From Metellina segmentata (Eukaryota > Arthropoda > Arachnida > Araneae > Tetragnathidae): 64,000 nt of DNA. The stretch is from the NCBI GenBank assembly GCA_947359465.1, contig OX375873.1, forward strand, positions 42,566,437 to 42,630,436, written 5' to 3'. The stretch's first letter is position 1. Every line of letters starts with the position of its first letter. Under the pieces are notes generated by a model. That model was not told where the DNA came from and did no database searches. It was given only the letters and a program-made list of their open reading frames with translations. Of the stretch, positions 1 to 10,780 are shown piece after piece. Position numbers and translations under genes: made by a program.

Positions 1-338
1 CTTTTTTTTTTTTAGATTCGACGGATTCTTCCTGAGATACGCGGAACTAGAGACATCTCAATGGCGATCCCGTTTCTGATTTCGGAAAGAATGTATAATG
101 CACTGAGTGTACGGATTAGAAAACACAAACATGTCTTGTGATTGTCATTGGTCTTTTAACTTGTCAATGACCTCGTAGCAGCATTTCTCAAATTGGAAAG
201 ATGCAATGGAATGACTGATATAGACACTGCGGACTTTAGGAAAGAATTAAAATATTTACCAATTCAAACCGTATGTAATCTTAAATACCATTTTTTTAAA
301 ATTTATTTGATCGCCTTTTAAAAAGTTTTTTTCCCCAA

Positions 339-510
339 TGGCGGGCACTATGATATTAATCATTGGCCACCACAATGCCGGAAGCGATGGCCTCTTGTGA
401 AGGACCATCCAGTGGGAATACCATCAGCACCCCTAACAAAGAACAGCACAGTTTTACGACCATGACTTAACCGGGATTCGAACCCAGACCCATCAGAGTG
501 GCAGACGAAT
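339..510 (-). repeat. tRNA-derived SINE-like repeat
   Basis: Read on the minus strand, a good polymerase III B box (GGGTTCGAATCCC, 473-485) follows a weak A-box-like segment. It is succeeded by about 130 bp of moderately GC-rich, non-coding sequence that contrasts with the AT-rich flanks. The body does not match the more abundant SINE family of this window, so it is probably a second family. The ends are approximate and no target duplication was found. Confidence 0.5.
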
Positions 511-2149
511 CCTTTTTAAAAGATGATAACGGGAAAAGAAAGTGATACAATGATTTAACTTTGTGAAGATTAACCAAGACTAAATTCAAAAATCTAATTG
601 AATTTTATCTATGCAAGATGTGCTCACACACTAGCTTCAAAATTTCTTAAAATATTTTTCCTTTTTTTTTCAAAATTAGCTCGCGAAATGTTTATTTACA
701 TGTTCAGAAACCCATTTATATAGACTTTTAGGGTTTTACTGCAATTTTAGTTTTATAATGAGGCATTGAACCATTTTCAAAAAAGAAGGGTTTGGGGGGA
801 AATTTGGGGACCAGAGCATGAATCGGATTTTAACATTCATATTTTGTGTTTAATTTCCTGAATATTTGTTCACTTCTATTACCTGGTCTATTCTTTATGA
901 GAGGAACATGAAGTAAAATCCTTGTCTTAGGTGGTTTGTTTATACTGAAAATTGTAAACAACTTGAGAATTCCACCTAACTGTAATTTTATCTTGTTTAG
1001 TCTTGAAGATTTAATTGTGTTTAATATTAGTTGCTGTCAACTGGCAAAACACAAGTAAATGTAATTACATAAAAAAACGAGATTGAAAATAAACTCTTGA
1101 GAGTGGAGAATACTTTTCTTTAGAATTTGCCTTTTTCGTAGTCCGTAGAATAGAATGTTTTCTCGCAGAAACTATAATCTGGCTGACCAGCTTAAGTGTT
1201 GACCTCATCATCCGAAAGCGGTACAGAATAACGTGGTGATTTTTTTTCCTTGGGATCACGAACAGTCTTCAATAACCCGTTGCATTGCTACACTGCGATG
1301 CAAATTCAACTACCTACCTAGCCGGAAAGTAGACATTTGAGTCACGTGGTTTTGAACGAGGCTTTTCTTTAAATTGGGCTGTCAAACCGTACAAGTTAGC
1401 TGGTATGTAATAGCAAGAAAACGATAGTGGTTTAGCTTCAGTTTTACACGTAATTTTAGTTTCATCAAAATAATGCGATTTTAAATTGCCACCTGTAAAA
1501 TTACAGCTATTAATGAAAGTTTAAGTACTTTTTCAGAATAGCAATAACATTCGAACTATTTGAATACGTATATAATAATGTTTTCGTACAAACAAGAGAA
1601 TTGTTCCATAGATGAGTCTGAATATACACGTGTATTATAGCTTTCATTTGATTTCGATTTTTTCAACTTACCCTACGAATAGTGTAAATAATATAAAAGT
1701 CTTTCATTGATTGGACATGGTTTTTAGGTCAAGGAAGTCATGATACAAATCAATGCGTCCATGCGTTTTTCACTGCTCTTTCTACAGACAGATGTTTTTA
1801 CCGATTTCATCTGCTTCTGTACTTGAAAAATATCGATTCATACTTAATCTTACGAATACGCATCCGACGAATCTTTCCAAGAGTGTTTAAAGGTTATTAT
1901 TTCATGAATCAAGGATAAATTATATTGGAATAGGATATTATTTCATGAATAAGTTAAATAAATCATTTTCATCAAACATTTAACTTTCGCTGAAATATTA
2001 TTTTCCTCCTTAATTCATTAACACAAACGGTTTTTGTCCTTTTAACTAAATTTTTGGTAACGTTGGGCTCTGTGTGTTAGGTATTCTCTTGTGATATAAC
2101 ATTTAAGGTTCAACAAATGAATAATAAACGTATATTCAATTATTATTGC
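511..2149. other. AT-rich non-coding stretch
   Basis: There are only short open frames, the longest about 64 codons on the minus strand near 1065-1259, of low-complexity composition and without recognisable motifs. I see no repeat termini, RNA gene or exon signature here. Confidence 0.5.
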
Positions 2150-2312
2150 CACCGGCTTTCAGTTCAAGAAGAAACTACCGCGTAATGAGTGACAGAGTCC
2201 ACGTGAAGCATCGCCATTAATGATGTGACGTCATAGTCGACAATTTGAAACCAAAGAATCAGCGGGCTTAAAATTTCTCCATGTCTTCTATTCCAGGTAA
2301 AGGTTATTAATA
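2150..2312 (+). repeat. Dispersed repeat D (copy 1 of 3)
   Basis: About 160 bp closely match 52318-52495 and, inverted, 46738-46855. Shared landmarks are CAAGAAGAAACTACCG or variants, the TGACGTCATAGTCGACA block, GCTTAAAATTT(C/T)CCCATG and TCTATTCCAGGTAAAGG. There is no coding frame. It may be a SINE or a piece of a larger element; the full ends cannot be set from three copies. Confidence 0.7.
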
Positions 2313-2834
2313 TGTGTCCGGGATCAAACCAGAAGGCGAATTTAGGAGTACGACAGGATCAACGGTAAGAGGCGCCTATGAATAAATGATCCGTGTTTCA
2401 GAAATATTTGTTAATCTTGTAGGTATTTCTTTGAAAAAATGCTTCCTGTCTTCTCTTCTGAATTTTCACAGAATGGTTAAACAATTAGTGGTAGTTTATT
2501 TTTGTAGTAATTTTATTTATGTAGTGTTATCGAGAAATGTATTGATACACACAGTTTCATTCGACACATGATTGGCATACATACCACCAAGGAAGCCCCT
2601 GTATTTGTCCTCTAGAAAGGATTCCTATGCTAGATGGGCATCCTTAGGAGGATAAATTTTAAAGATCATAAGCGAAAAAGTTTCTAGGATCTTCAGTGTC
2701 AAGATTCTGGAACACCGTTTCCAGTTCTTCATCGTGATCTCCTATGAAATCCAGCAATTTGGATATCGAGTTCCAACCACCTCTATGGTGGGATGTATTT
2801 CTTCGCCATTCGTTATTGGGTGACATTTACCCAA

Positions 2835-3493
2835 TCTCTACTATTATAAAAGGAAATGTCTGCTTGAGGTGTCCAAACGAATCCATAAGACTTACAGCAG
2901 TGAAATTTGGAACACAGGTAGGAATAATTTTATGTAAACTTTGTGCAAAGCCTTAATTTTAAAATTTACCTATGACATTTTTTAATTAAATTATTAGCAT
3001 TTATTTATTATTTGTTTTCCTAAGAATAGCAACAATGTGAATAGATCACAGATTCTAAATTTATTATTTTCGTTTCCTGAGCGCAAACGATTCCAGCGAA
3101 ACAAAACAAATAGAAATTTTTGACTGGCGTTTATTTCTATTTTATTCTGTAGTCAAGTTTCTATCTTCGCGATCGTCAGAGATCGAGTGAAATTTCAACG
3201 GATTTGAAATCTGCGTAAAATTTTACCCAAGATTGATATACCTTAAAAATGTGATTTTATTTAAGTAAATAATCTTTCAATTGTACTTTTGACGAATATA
3301 TTCATTATGAAAACAAAAAGAACTTTTTGAGGTTTTCCATTTTATTGATGGTTGAAGATAGAGTGAAAATTTAAACGGATTTGAAATCTGATTAAACTTT
3401 TACACCAGATCGATACTCAGGTAGTCCAAATTTTATGCGAATTTCGTGTACCCAAAAAGAACAGTCACGGGTAACGTTGTGCTGGCCTGATAG
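2835..3493 (+). mobile_element. Non-autonomous Helitron, type A (copy 1 of a tandem pair)
   Basis: The 5' end is A|TCTCTACTATTATAAAAGG, followed about 60 bp later by the family landmark CTTACAGCAGTGAAATTTGG and ACACAGGTA. The 3' end reads CACGGGTAACG...GGCCTGATAG|T, the usual CTAG being mutated to ATAG. Internal blocks (TTCAACGGATTTGAAATCTG and the spaced ACACCAGATCGATA) recur in other type-A copies. There is no helicase or Rep coding, so mobilisation would need a partner in trans. The 3' end lies 2 bp from the start of the next copy. Confidence 0.75.
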
Positions 3494-3495
3494 TA

Positions 3496-4130
3496 TCTAT
3501 TATTATAAAAAGTGTATGTGTATGGTGCCTTTAGACGAATCTATACCACTTACTGAGTTCAAAAATTGGTACACAGGTAACTGAATGCACCTCGAAGCCA
3601 GAATTTTCAAATTTAATCTAGAACATTTCTTAATTCATTAATTTTTTCCCCCGTCGTTTCTTCACTTGCGGAGCTGACGTCCCAGCTCCTCGATTGAAGA
3701 AAGCAAAGAATTTTGCACTTTTCGTCTTTTGGAACTGTGCCAAGTTATGACGTAACTCGCAGATCTGACGTCGCAGCTCCTCAATTGAAGAAAGCTTTAT
3801 TTTTATAAACGTTGTTGATTAGCAAAACTTTCTTGCTAGCTATTTTAACTTTGTCACGGGCAAGGACTATTTGAGATTTTCTACCTTTACGATCGTTAAA
3901 GATAGAATAAAAATGTCAACGGATTTGAAATCTGCGGAAAGTTTTACACCAGATCGGCCTTAAATGTGATTTCTTTAAATAAATAATTTTTCAATTGTAA
4001 CCCATGTCATGTTGGGTGGAGGTGGAACTCATACTTAAAATTATTGTGTTTTTTTCTTCTTTTTAATGTTTTCAGTATCAGTAATGACACCAAATGAACT
4101 ATCACGGGCAACGTCATGCTGGCCTGCTAG
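3496..4130 (+). mobile_element. Non-autonomous Helitron, type A (copy 2 of a tandem pair)
   Basis: This 635-bp copy is complete. The 5' end A|TCTATTATTATAAAAAG is followed by the diagnostic GACGAATCTATACCACTTAC block and ACACAGGTA. The 3' end reads ATCACGGGCAACG...GGCCTGCTAG|T. The flanking A and T fit Helitron insertion between A and T with no target duplication. The interior shares blocks with the preceding copy, including TTCAACGGATTTGAAATCTG. It has no coding capacity. Confidence 0.8.
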
Positions 4131-4676
4131 TAGATTATAAATGAACCATGACCTGGTCAAAAATTGGAGTATCCTTCAGTCTTTGGACTCTCCTTAACGG
4201 TGGGAATGACTTCATGGAGTGGGAGGCTCGAATCACATTCGTAGAAGACCACCTGCTATTGAAATAAGATTTTACTGCAAAGAAGAATTCGATCTAAATG
4301 TTCCTACTGTTGAAACTAAATCTAAAACAATTGATTTAAGGTATCCAGGTTAATCGTGAAGTGAATTAGCAGGATGAAAATAAAGTACTGATTGAGTTAC
4401 AATTTATACGATAGATTAACTAATTATTAGATGATTTTTAATATATTTACAGTTTTCATTTATAAGTTGATAAACTTTGTTTGGGACAAAAGGTGAACAT
4501 CAATATCATTTGCCCTGGTCTAACAACGTATAGTCTCGCCATTATTACCAACTGTAACATAAAAAATCATTTAAAATTTAATTTCTAAAGACTGATATAC
4601 TAAAATTAAGAAAAGTTTCCTAATTTTAAGTCATGTTGGGGAAATTAGTCAAACTAGTTCGTCGAATTGTTAAATA

Positions 4677-5248
4677 CGACGGTTGTTCAATAAAGAATGA
4701 TCATAATTTTTTAAGGGTGATTAAAAAATAAAAAATAAATAAAATTCATATTGAATGTGTAGCGGGATAAGTGGAGAATAGATAGTGCAAGTTTCACAGT
4801 CATGACGTCATTGCTGAGGCCTTGGCAGCCGGCCAAGAACGCCTAGTTATACTTTCGTCTACGGCAAAAAGGGATGACACGCGAAGTGCAATACACTGCA
4901 TTGAAATTTTGTTTTCGCCTTAAAAAATCGTCAGATCTTTCAAAAACCAATGTCATGTGTGTTGTCCATCCTCCATATAGTCCTGATTCATGCGATTTTT
5001 TTTCTTTTCCCGAATTTGAAGAATCACCTCCGGGAAAAGCGGTTTTCATCATCACAGGCAGTGGTAAAAGTTGCGAATTCGATTTTGAAGGACCTGTCAA
5101 AAAATGGCTTCCAGCATGTGTTTGAAGACTGGAAAAGTGCATTGCATGTAATGGAGAGTATTTTGAGAAAGACCATAAAAATTTGGAGGATTTGTACAGG
5201 AAATAATTTTTTATTAATTTATGATCATTCTTTATTGAACAGCCCTTG
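4677..5248 (+). mobile_element. Internally deleted mariner element
   Basis: Terminal inverted repeats share TGTTCAATAAAGAATGATCAT at both ends, inverted at the right. TA dinucleotides flank them at 4675-4676 and 5249-5250, as expected for Tc1/mariner. At 572 bp it is under half the usual 1.3 kb, so most of the transposase is gone. It is non-autonomous and old-looking but still has well matched ends. Confidence 0.82.
4910..5206 (+). pseudogene. Mariner transposase C-terminal remnant
   Basis: Across two or three frames one can read HPPYSPDS, then CDFFLFP-like residues, NLKNHLREKRFSSS, a DLSKNGFQHVFEDWK segment and CIACNGEYFEK before a stop at 5204-5206. These match the end of mariner (DD34D) transposases, including the third catalytic aspartate region (YSPD). 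At least two frameshifts and loss of the N-terminal two-thirds make it a pseudogene. Confidence 0.82.
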
Positions 5249-5250
5249 TA

Positions 5251-7304
5251 TGATAACTTATTCAGGAGTCCCTAACCTTATTGAGCGGAGAGACACTAAG
5301 ATATTGAAACAATTATGATGCAGGCCCCCGGATCAAAAGAGGCTTACATTGCTATACGAAAATTATTTCTTCTTTATAACGATGTTATTTTAAAAACAGT
5401 AAAAATGTAACTAAAAAAAAAAGGAACTAACTTTATAAATTGCATTGCATCCTTAAAAGCTGTATGTTAAAAGCACATTAAAAATTACCGCAATGGGGTG
5501 ATATAGTCGAATCCTGCTATGACTGCAACGGTATAAATTTCCATTGTCCAGTAGAACCATATTTCTTAACTGCCAGGTCGCAGCCCAGTAAAGGGACATG
5601 ACATAAATTGTACAGGGCCAGAGAGATTATTCTGTAATTGGTCCTTTTTGTTTTGTTTTTTAAGCGTTTTTATGAATAAACATTTTATAGTGGTAATATT
5701 CTGAGTCTGAGGCGAATAATATTTGAATGCATCGAAACTCAGAACGCCTAAATAACATACATGTAGCAAATGTCAGTGACAAATCAGCAGAGAAGTACGA
5801 AGAAAAATTTCCCCCTGATATTGAAGATCAGGGCAGTCTGTCTTTATTACTTTTGTTAACGTACGAACTTTAAAAAAGTTGGATAGATATCTACGAATAA
5901 ATTTGTTGGAACCGGGCCCTCTTCTTCATTCCATAATGTTTCGGTGTTTTTATAAATCTGGGGGCATATGACACATTGTCCGGGTTTTTTCTTTAAATAG
6001 ACTTTTTACAATAATCGTCCAACTTTTGTGCATTTTCCAACCGTATGCAACACAGTAGAAAAAAGTCACTTTAAACTACTCTCCTGAAAAATAAAAATTT
6101 TGCAACATTGTATCCTACACCTTCGAGGAAGAGAAATACTTAGCACAGTAATGGATCAAAAGTTAAAATTACACAAACATTTGCAGCTACAAAAATATCG
6201 TCAGACATTAGTTGGTACAAATGCAGACGGAAAAGTTATTTTAAGACCAACAGTGACAAAATCTCAAATATTGACTCGACGCTGATAATTGTCATTTATG
6301 TTACTTGAGATAACAGGATAACTTCTTAGCCTCAAGGTGAATTGATCATTAACGTAATTACTTTTCTCTAGATGGGTATTGGAAGCTTAAGAAAAACGCT
6401 TCCCTCTTGGGGAAATGGTTTCCGTAAAAAAAATCCAAAAACAATTTAAGCATTTGAGTGAGTAGCCGTTTTTTAACAGCTGAGGATCGATTAAGAATGT
6501 CCACATGGTCCACACGAAAGTCAACGAAGCGGCAGCTTTATTTAATTGTGAAAAAAGGAGTCGAAGAAATGAAAAAAAGAGATAAACATTTTACGTTTCG
6601 CATCGATGCCGTGCTCTAACGACATCCAATCCATACCTCCAGGCAAATTCGGTAAAAATCAATGACAGAGAAAAAAAGTTATTTCGTCCAGCAATATGAG
6701 GAAAGGTTTCGGTTCTATCCTTAGGCTAACAATGAGAACGTGAGAAAAACTGGACGCCTCTATGGGTCTTTGGTTCCAATCAAATTTGTAGCAAAAATAA
6801 CTTTCGACGGATGGCATCAGAAAAGCAGCCTAGCATAAACTGTGAAACTGGTAGTGTGAGAAAACTCTTTTATGGACAAAAGTAATATTCGTTTTGAATC
6901 AAGCTAATTGAAGAAAAGTCAAGCACTTTAATGCGAAAAGTAGTCATGCATCTTTGAGTAAACGTACGACTTTTAGTGAGGGACATTTACAACTTTCGCC
7001 GTAATCTCCAACAGTCCTTAAAACAAGCTTTATGTGTCCACAGAAGCTTACTGAACAATAAAATATCAATACCATGCAAAAATGTTATCTAAAATAAGCT
7101 TCTCTGCGAAACGTTATTTTTTAAAACTATGCAATTAACCTCCATTTATACAAAGTTAAGATTTATCTATGGATACACAAATGAAAGGATAGCTTGGAAA
7201 ATGGCGGTTACATAATTAGATTAAACATATAAAAGCAAATGTGTATGCGAATTTCAAGCTACAGAAGGTAGTAATATATATGTGTGTGTGTCTAATGCAG
7301 AACA
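5251..7304. other. Non-coding stretch without recognised features
   Basis: The sequence is AT-rich with a few open frames of 60-70 codons (for example 5566-5769 minus and 6100-6285 plus). They lack domain motifs and splice context. I see no transposon termini here. Confidence 0.45.
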
Positions 7305-7953
7305 TCTCTACTACATATTATAAAAGGAAGTGTGTGGGATGTCTGAGATGTCCAGACGAATCTATCGCACTTACAGCCATGAAATTTGGCACACAGGTGA
7401 TTCTAAAGGTGACTGAATGCACCTAGAAGCTCAAATTTTAAAAATTAATCTTGAACATATTTTAATTAATTTATTAGCTTTTTTCATCCCACACTGCTTC
7501 TTCTTTTAGACGCGTGCCAAGTTTTCACCCTCTGCCGCGATGACGTCACTGGTCCAATGGTGACCCAAAGCACAATTTTCTTCTTTTTTCCCCACGCGGT
7601 TCTTCTTCCACTCTCTGCCGCGGTGCAATTGATTTTCCTTTGATTATATTATTATTTTTTTATTTTTTCCTTTCATTATCTTAACTGAATTTGTTTCCAC
7701 TTTATGCAAATTGGAAGAATTAACGTTCTATTTGTTTTAAGTCACGGTCCAGTGCAGTCGCTTCAGGTTGTATTGTTTCTTACTTTTTTTCTTTAGCTTT
7801 AAGACTTTTTGAAAGTATAGCTATGTTAAAATTTTATTATTTAGGCAATTTTTTGTTCATTACTGCTGTTTAATTTGGTTTCGTCAGAATAAGTCAGGTT
7901 GACTTTTTAAAAGCATGACTTCGTCATGGGCAAGGCCGTGCGGGTTCTGCTTG
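7305..7953 (+). mobile_element. Non-autonomous Helitron, type A
   Basis: The 5' end is A|TCTCTACTACATATTATAAAAGG followed by AGACGAATCTATCGCACTTAC and GAAATTTGGCACACAGG, the best match to the type-A consensus in the window. The 3' end is less certain. ATGGGCAAGGCCGTGCGGG and GCTTG|T near 7925-7954 look like a decayed GGGCAACGCC...CTAG|T. The interior carries a GATGACGTCACTGG palindromic block and no gene. Confidence 0.6.
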
Positions 7954-8271
7954 TTTTCAAATAAAACGAACGTCAACGAATAGTGTAAATATTCGTATTC
8001 GTGATATATTCTTGCTCTGATTAGTAAGTTATTGTTGAGTACGTCTGAAATCAGGATCCCCACCATCTGCACAACTGGCCCAGAACCAGATTGGATATCC
8101 ATTTTCACTATGAAAAGAATACTATTGGATTAGATGACGGGTCCGGCACCATGAATAACCATTTTGGTGGAGAAAAACATCCACCATCATCAGGATAGAA
8201 GTGACTTCTGTCCTGATGGAAGGAAATGGCCATTGACGACATTTTCACGTTTTTAATCTTCATTAGTCATA

Positions 8272-9270
8272 CTAGCCGCTTCGTGGCGAGCCCGGCGTTT
8301 CCCGTGCCAGTTGCTTTTGTGGGATTATTAGTTTGCTTCGCAAACCAAATGGGAATTCGTAGCCTCTTGGATAACAGCCATAACGGAGTTGTCCGTGGTG
8401 ATGGTTTCCTTCACAAACCAAAGGGAATTCGGCGTGACGTCACAATTTCTTGGGAAAATATAAATAATTAACTGGAAAATTATTTATTAAAAGAAAATCA
8501 AATGTATAAGGTATCTATCTGGTGTCAAATTTTCCCCAGGTTTCAAATCTGTTGAAATTTTCAATCTATCTTTAACGATCTTGATTTTACAAAAAAGAAC
8601 ATTACAATGCCAGCCAAAGTGAATTTTATTATTTTTGCTTTCCTTCGCTGAAATCGTAAGAGCACAGGAAATGTTATCTGTTTATTTTTTTTAACGCGAA
8701 CTTTGACGTGACGCCACATATAAAATATATTAAATAAAAAAATTTATTTATTTGAAGAAATTGATATTTTTAGGTATTGATCGAATGTGAAATTTTCCGA
8801 AGATTTCAAATCCGTTGGAATTTTTACTCTATATATAACGGTACGTGTAAAGATTCATCGAGTCCAAGAATCATCGAGTCCAAGAATGTCTTTTTGTGAT
8901 TTATTTTCGGACATCAAACAAACAGTACAAACGGTACAACAACACAACAAACGATAATATTACGCTGAGATACATAAATTCAAGTTTCAAGAAAAAGGAG
9001 GGAGCTCATCAAGAAAGCTCACACCCGAAGCCGTGCCATTCAGGAAGTCTTTTAAATTGTTTTGAATCACATTACTTTACGAACGATCACGTGGTCTCGC
9101 CGAGAGTGTCAGCAAGAAGCTCCACTCTCAACAACACCCATGTGGTACATTCCTATTCTCAACAGTACGGTCTATGATATAAAAAAAGGACTACATAACT
9201 AAAGTTAAAACATTTTTTTTTTATCGTCTGCTGGAAAATCATTCCTACGCGATTAAAACGGAATTAAAAA
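8272..9270 (-). mobile_element. Helitron type A, 5'-truncated, minus strand
   Basis: The 3' terminus, read on the minus strand, is ACGCCGGGCTCGCCACGAAG then CGGCTAG|T at 8272. It has a short terminal hairpin and the T neighbour expected of Helitrons. Internal type-A blocks (AGATTTCAAATCCGTTGGAA near 8800 and a TCGTCTGCTGGAAAATCATT block near 9225) are shared with 29353-29700 and 63428-64000. No 5' TC end is visible before the SINE tail at 9318, so the far limit is approximate. Confidence 0.65.
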
Positions 9271-9317
9271 GAATCTGTGATCTTTTATGCTGTTGCATTC
9301 TAAGGAAAAAAGTTTTA

Positions 9318-9415
9318 CAGTCCTCGGATCTTTACCTTAGGGGACTGATCCCTAACCGTCGTCAATAGCGCGTTGAGTTGCTCTAGTACGACGTTAATTA
9401 AAAATTACCAGTTAC
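9318..9415 (+). repeat. SINE family S, 3' body fragment
   Basis: It carries the body landmarks GTCCTCGGATCTTTACC, CCGTCGTCAATAGCGCGTTG and TTGCTCTAGTACGACGTTAA, ending in ATTACCAGTTACC. The tRNA-like head is absent, so this is a 5'-truncated copy. Confidence 0.8.
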
Positions 9416-9566
9416 CATTTATTTGACGTTGTTTTATCACAGCTGCCCAAATATGACCCTTGCACCAAACAACCCAACCCAATCAACCAACCTTGCGTCT
9501 AAATTTTACAAATATTTGCAGCCAAATATGAAAACACTCGAAAATTTGCATATGAGATTATATATA

Positions 9567-10778
9567 CACAGTCTAGTCACATTAATATGACCTCCTGTCA
9601 AAAGCCAGAATAACCACCTTTGGCAGAGTGGACCGCTGCGAGACGTGCAGGAAAAGAGTCAATTAGGTTTCTGAAGGTGTTCACTGGGATGTTGAGCCAT
9701 GCCGACTCCAGTGCCGTGGCCAGCTACGCTAGATTACGCAGTTGAGGATCCATGGCGCGAACAACCCGATCGAGGTGGTCTCACATATTCTCGATAGGGT
9801 TTAAATCCGGTGAGTTTGCTGGCCAGAGGAATACGGTAAACTCATCCTGGTGCTCTTCGAACCACGCACATACGCTGCGAGCTGTATGACACCTCGCATT
9901 GTCCTGCTGGTAGATGCCATCATTCTGAGGAAAAAAATTTCGCATGTAGGAGTGGACATGGTCCGCAAGGACAAATGCGTACTTGTGCTGATCCATTATG
10001 CCTTCCACAATGATGAGTGCACCCAGTGAATGCCAGGAAAACATTCCCCAAACCATAATGCTCCCTCCTCCAGACTGGATCCTTCCGGCAACTGTTGCAG
10101 GGTGTTTGCTTTCAGACGTTTCACGCCGCATACGCCAACGTCCATCTGTCCGATGGAGCATAAAACGTGATTCATCGGAAAAAGCCACCTGTCGCCACTC
10201 TGTGGACATCCAGTTGCGATACTGGCGTGCAAATTCCAGCCTTCGTCGCCGATGAGCAGCAGTCAGCATAGGTGCATTAACCAGGCGTCTGCTGCGGAGG
10301 CCCATGCGCATCAATGTTCGCTGAACCGTTGTTGAGGATACACTCTTGGTAGCCCCTTGGTTCATCTGGGTGGTCAGTTGCTCAACAGTTGCACGTCTAT
10401 TCGCCCGAACGCATCTCCCTTCGTTCGCATCTGTCATCTATATAGCCCGTGGTGCACCACATGTGCCGCTGATTTTGGATAGTGCCATTTTGCCATGCAC
10501 GGTATACTTTTACCACGGCGGCACGCGAACAATTCACAAAATTAGCCGTTTCCGAAATGCTTCCACCCTTGGCCCGAAAGCCAATAATCATGCCCTTTTG
10601 GACGTCGGATAAATCGCTACGTTTCTGCATGACGCCAACGATTGAAATGCTTTCCGATGCCCTAGGACATCCTTTATATACACTCCACTGCAATGTGCTG
10701 CCACCTGCCTTTTGTGATTGGTTATTTCACGTTGACGTCGAAAGTAGGTGGTGGTCACATTAATGTGACTGGACTGTG
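9567..10778 (-). mobile_element. Tc1/mariner element, near full length
   Basis: About 26-bp terminal inverted repeats (CACAGTCYAGTCACATTAAT then RTGACC, 24 of 26 matching) sit between TA dinucleotides at 9565-9566 and 10779-10780. The 1,212-bp length is typical of Tc1 elements. It encodes one transposase on the minus strand, now disrupted. The clean ends suggest a fairly recent insertion or good conservation. Confidence 0.93.
9598..10630 (-). pseudogene. Tc1/mariner transposase, DD36E type, frameshifted
   Basis: Translation starts at MQKRSDLSDVQKG (10630). An N-terminal helix-turn-helix follows (SISETANFVNCSRAAVVKVY), then a second DNA-binding region (ATVEQLTTQMNQ) and the catalytic core. 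The first Asp lies in VAFSDESRF, the second in IYQQDNARCH and the Glu in NSPDLNPIEN. I count 36 residues between the second Asp and the Glu instead of 34. One frameshift near 10405-10420 separates the two halves. A TGA follows NPIENM at 9781-9783, and a TAG interrupts the tail near 9727. The original stop is at 9598-9600. The total length of about 344 codons is normal for the family. The product would be inactive as it stands. Confidence 0.9.
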
Positions 10779-10780
10779 TA

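Noticed and set aside
9998..10763. Plus-strand frames of 85-93 codons within the Tc1 element
   Set aside because: They are antisense shadows of the minus-strand transposase.
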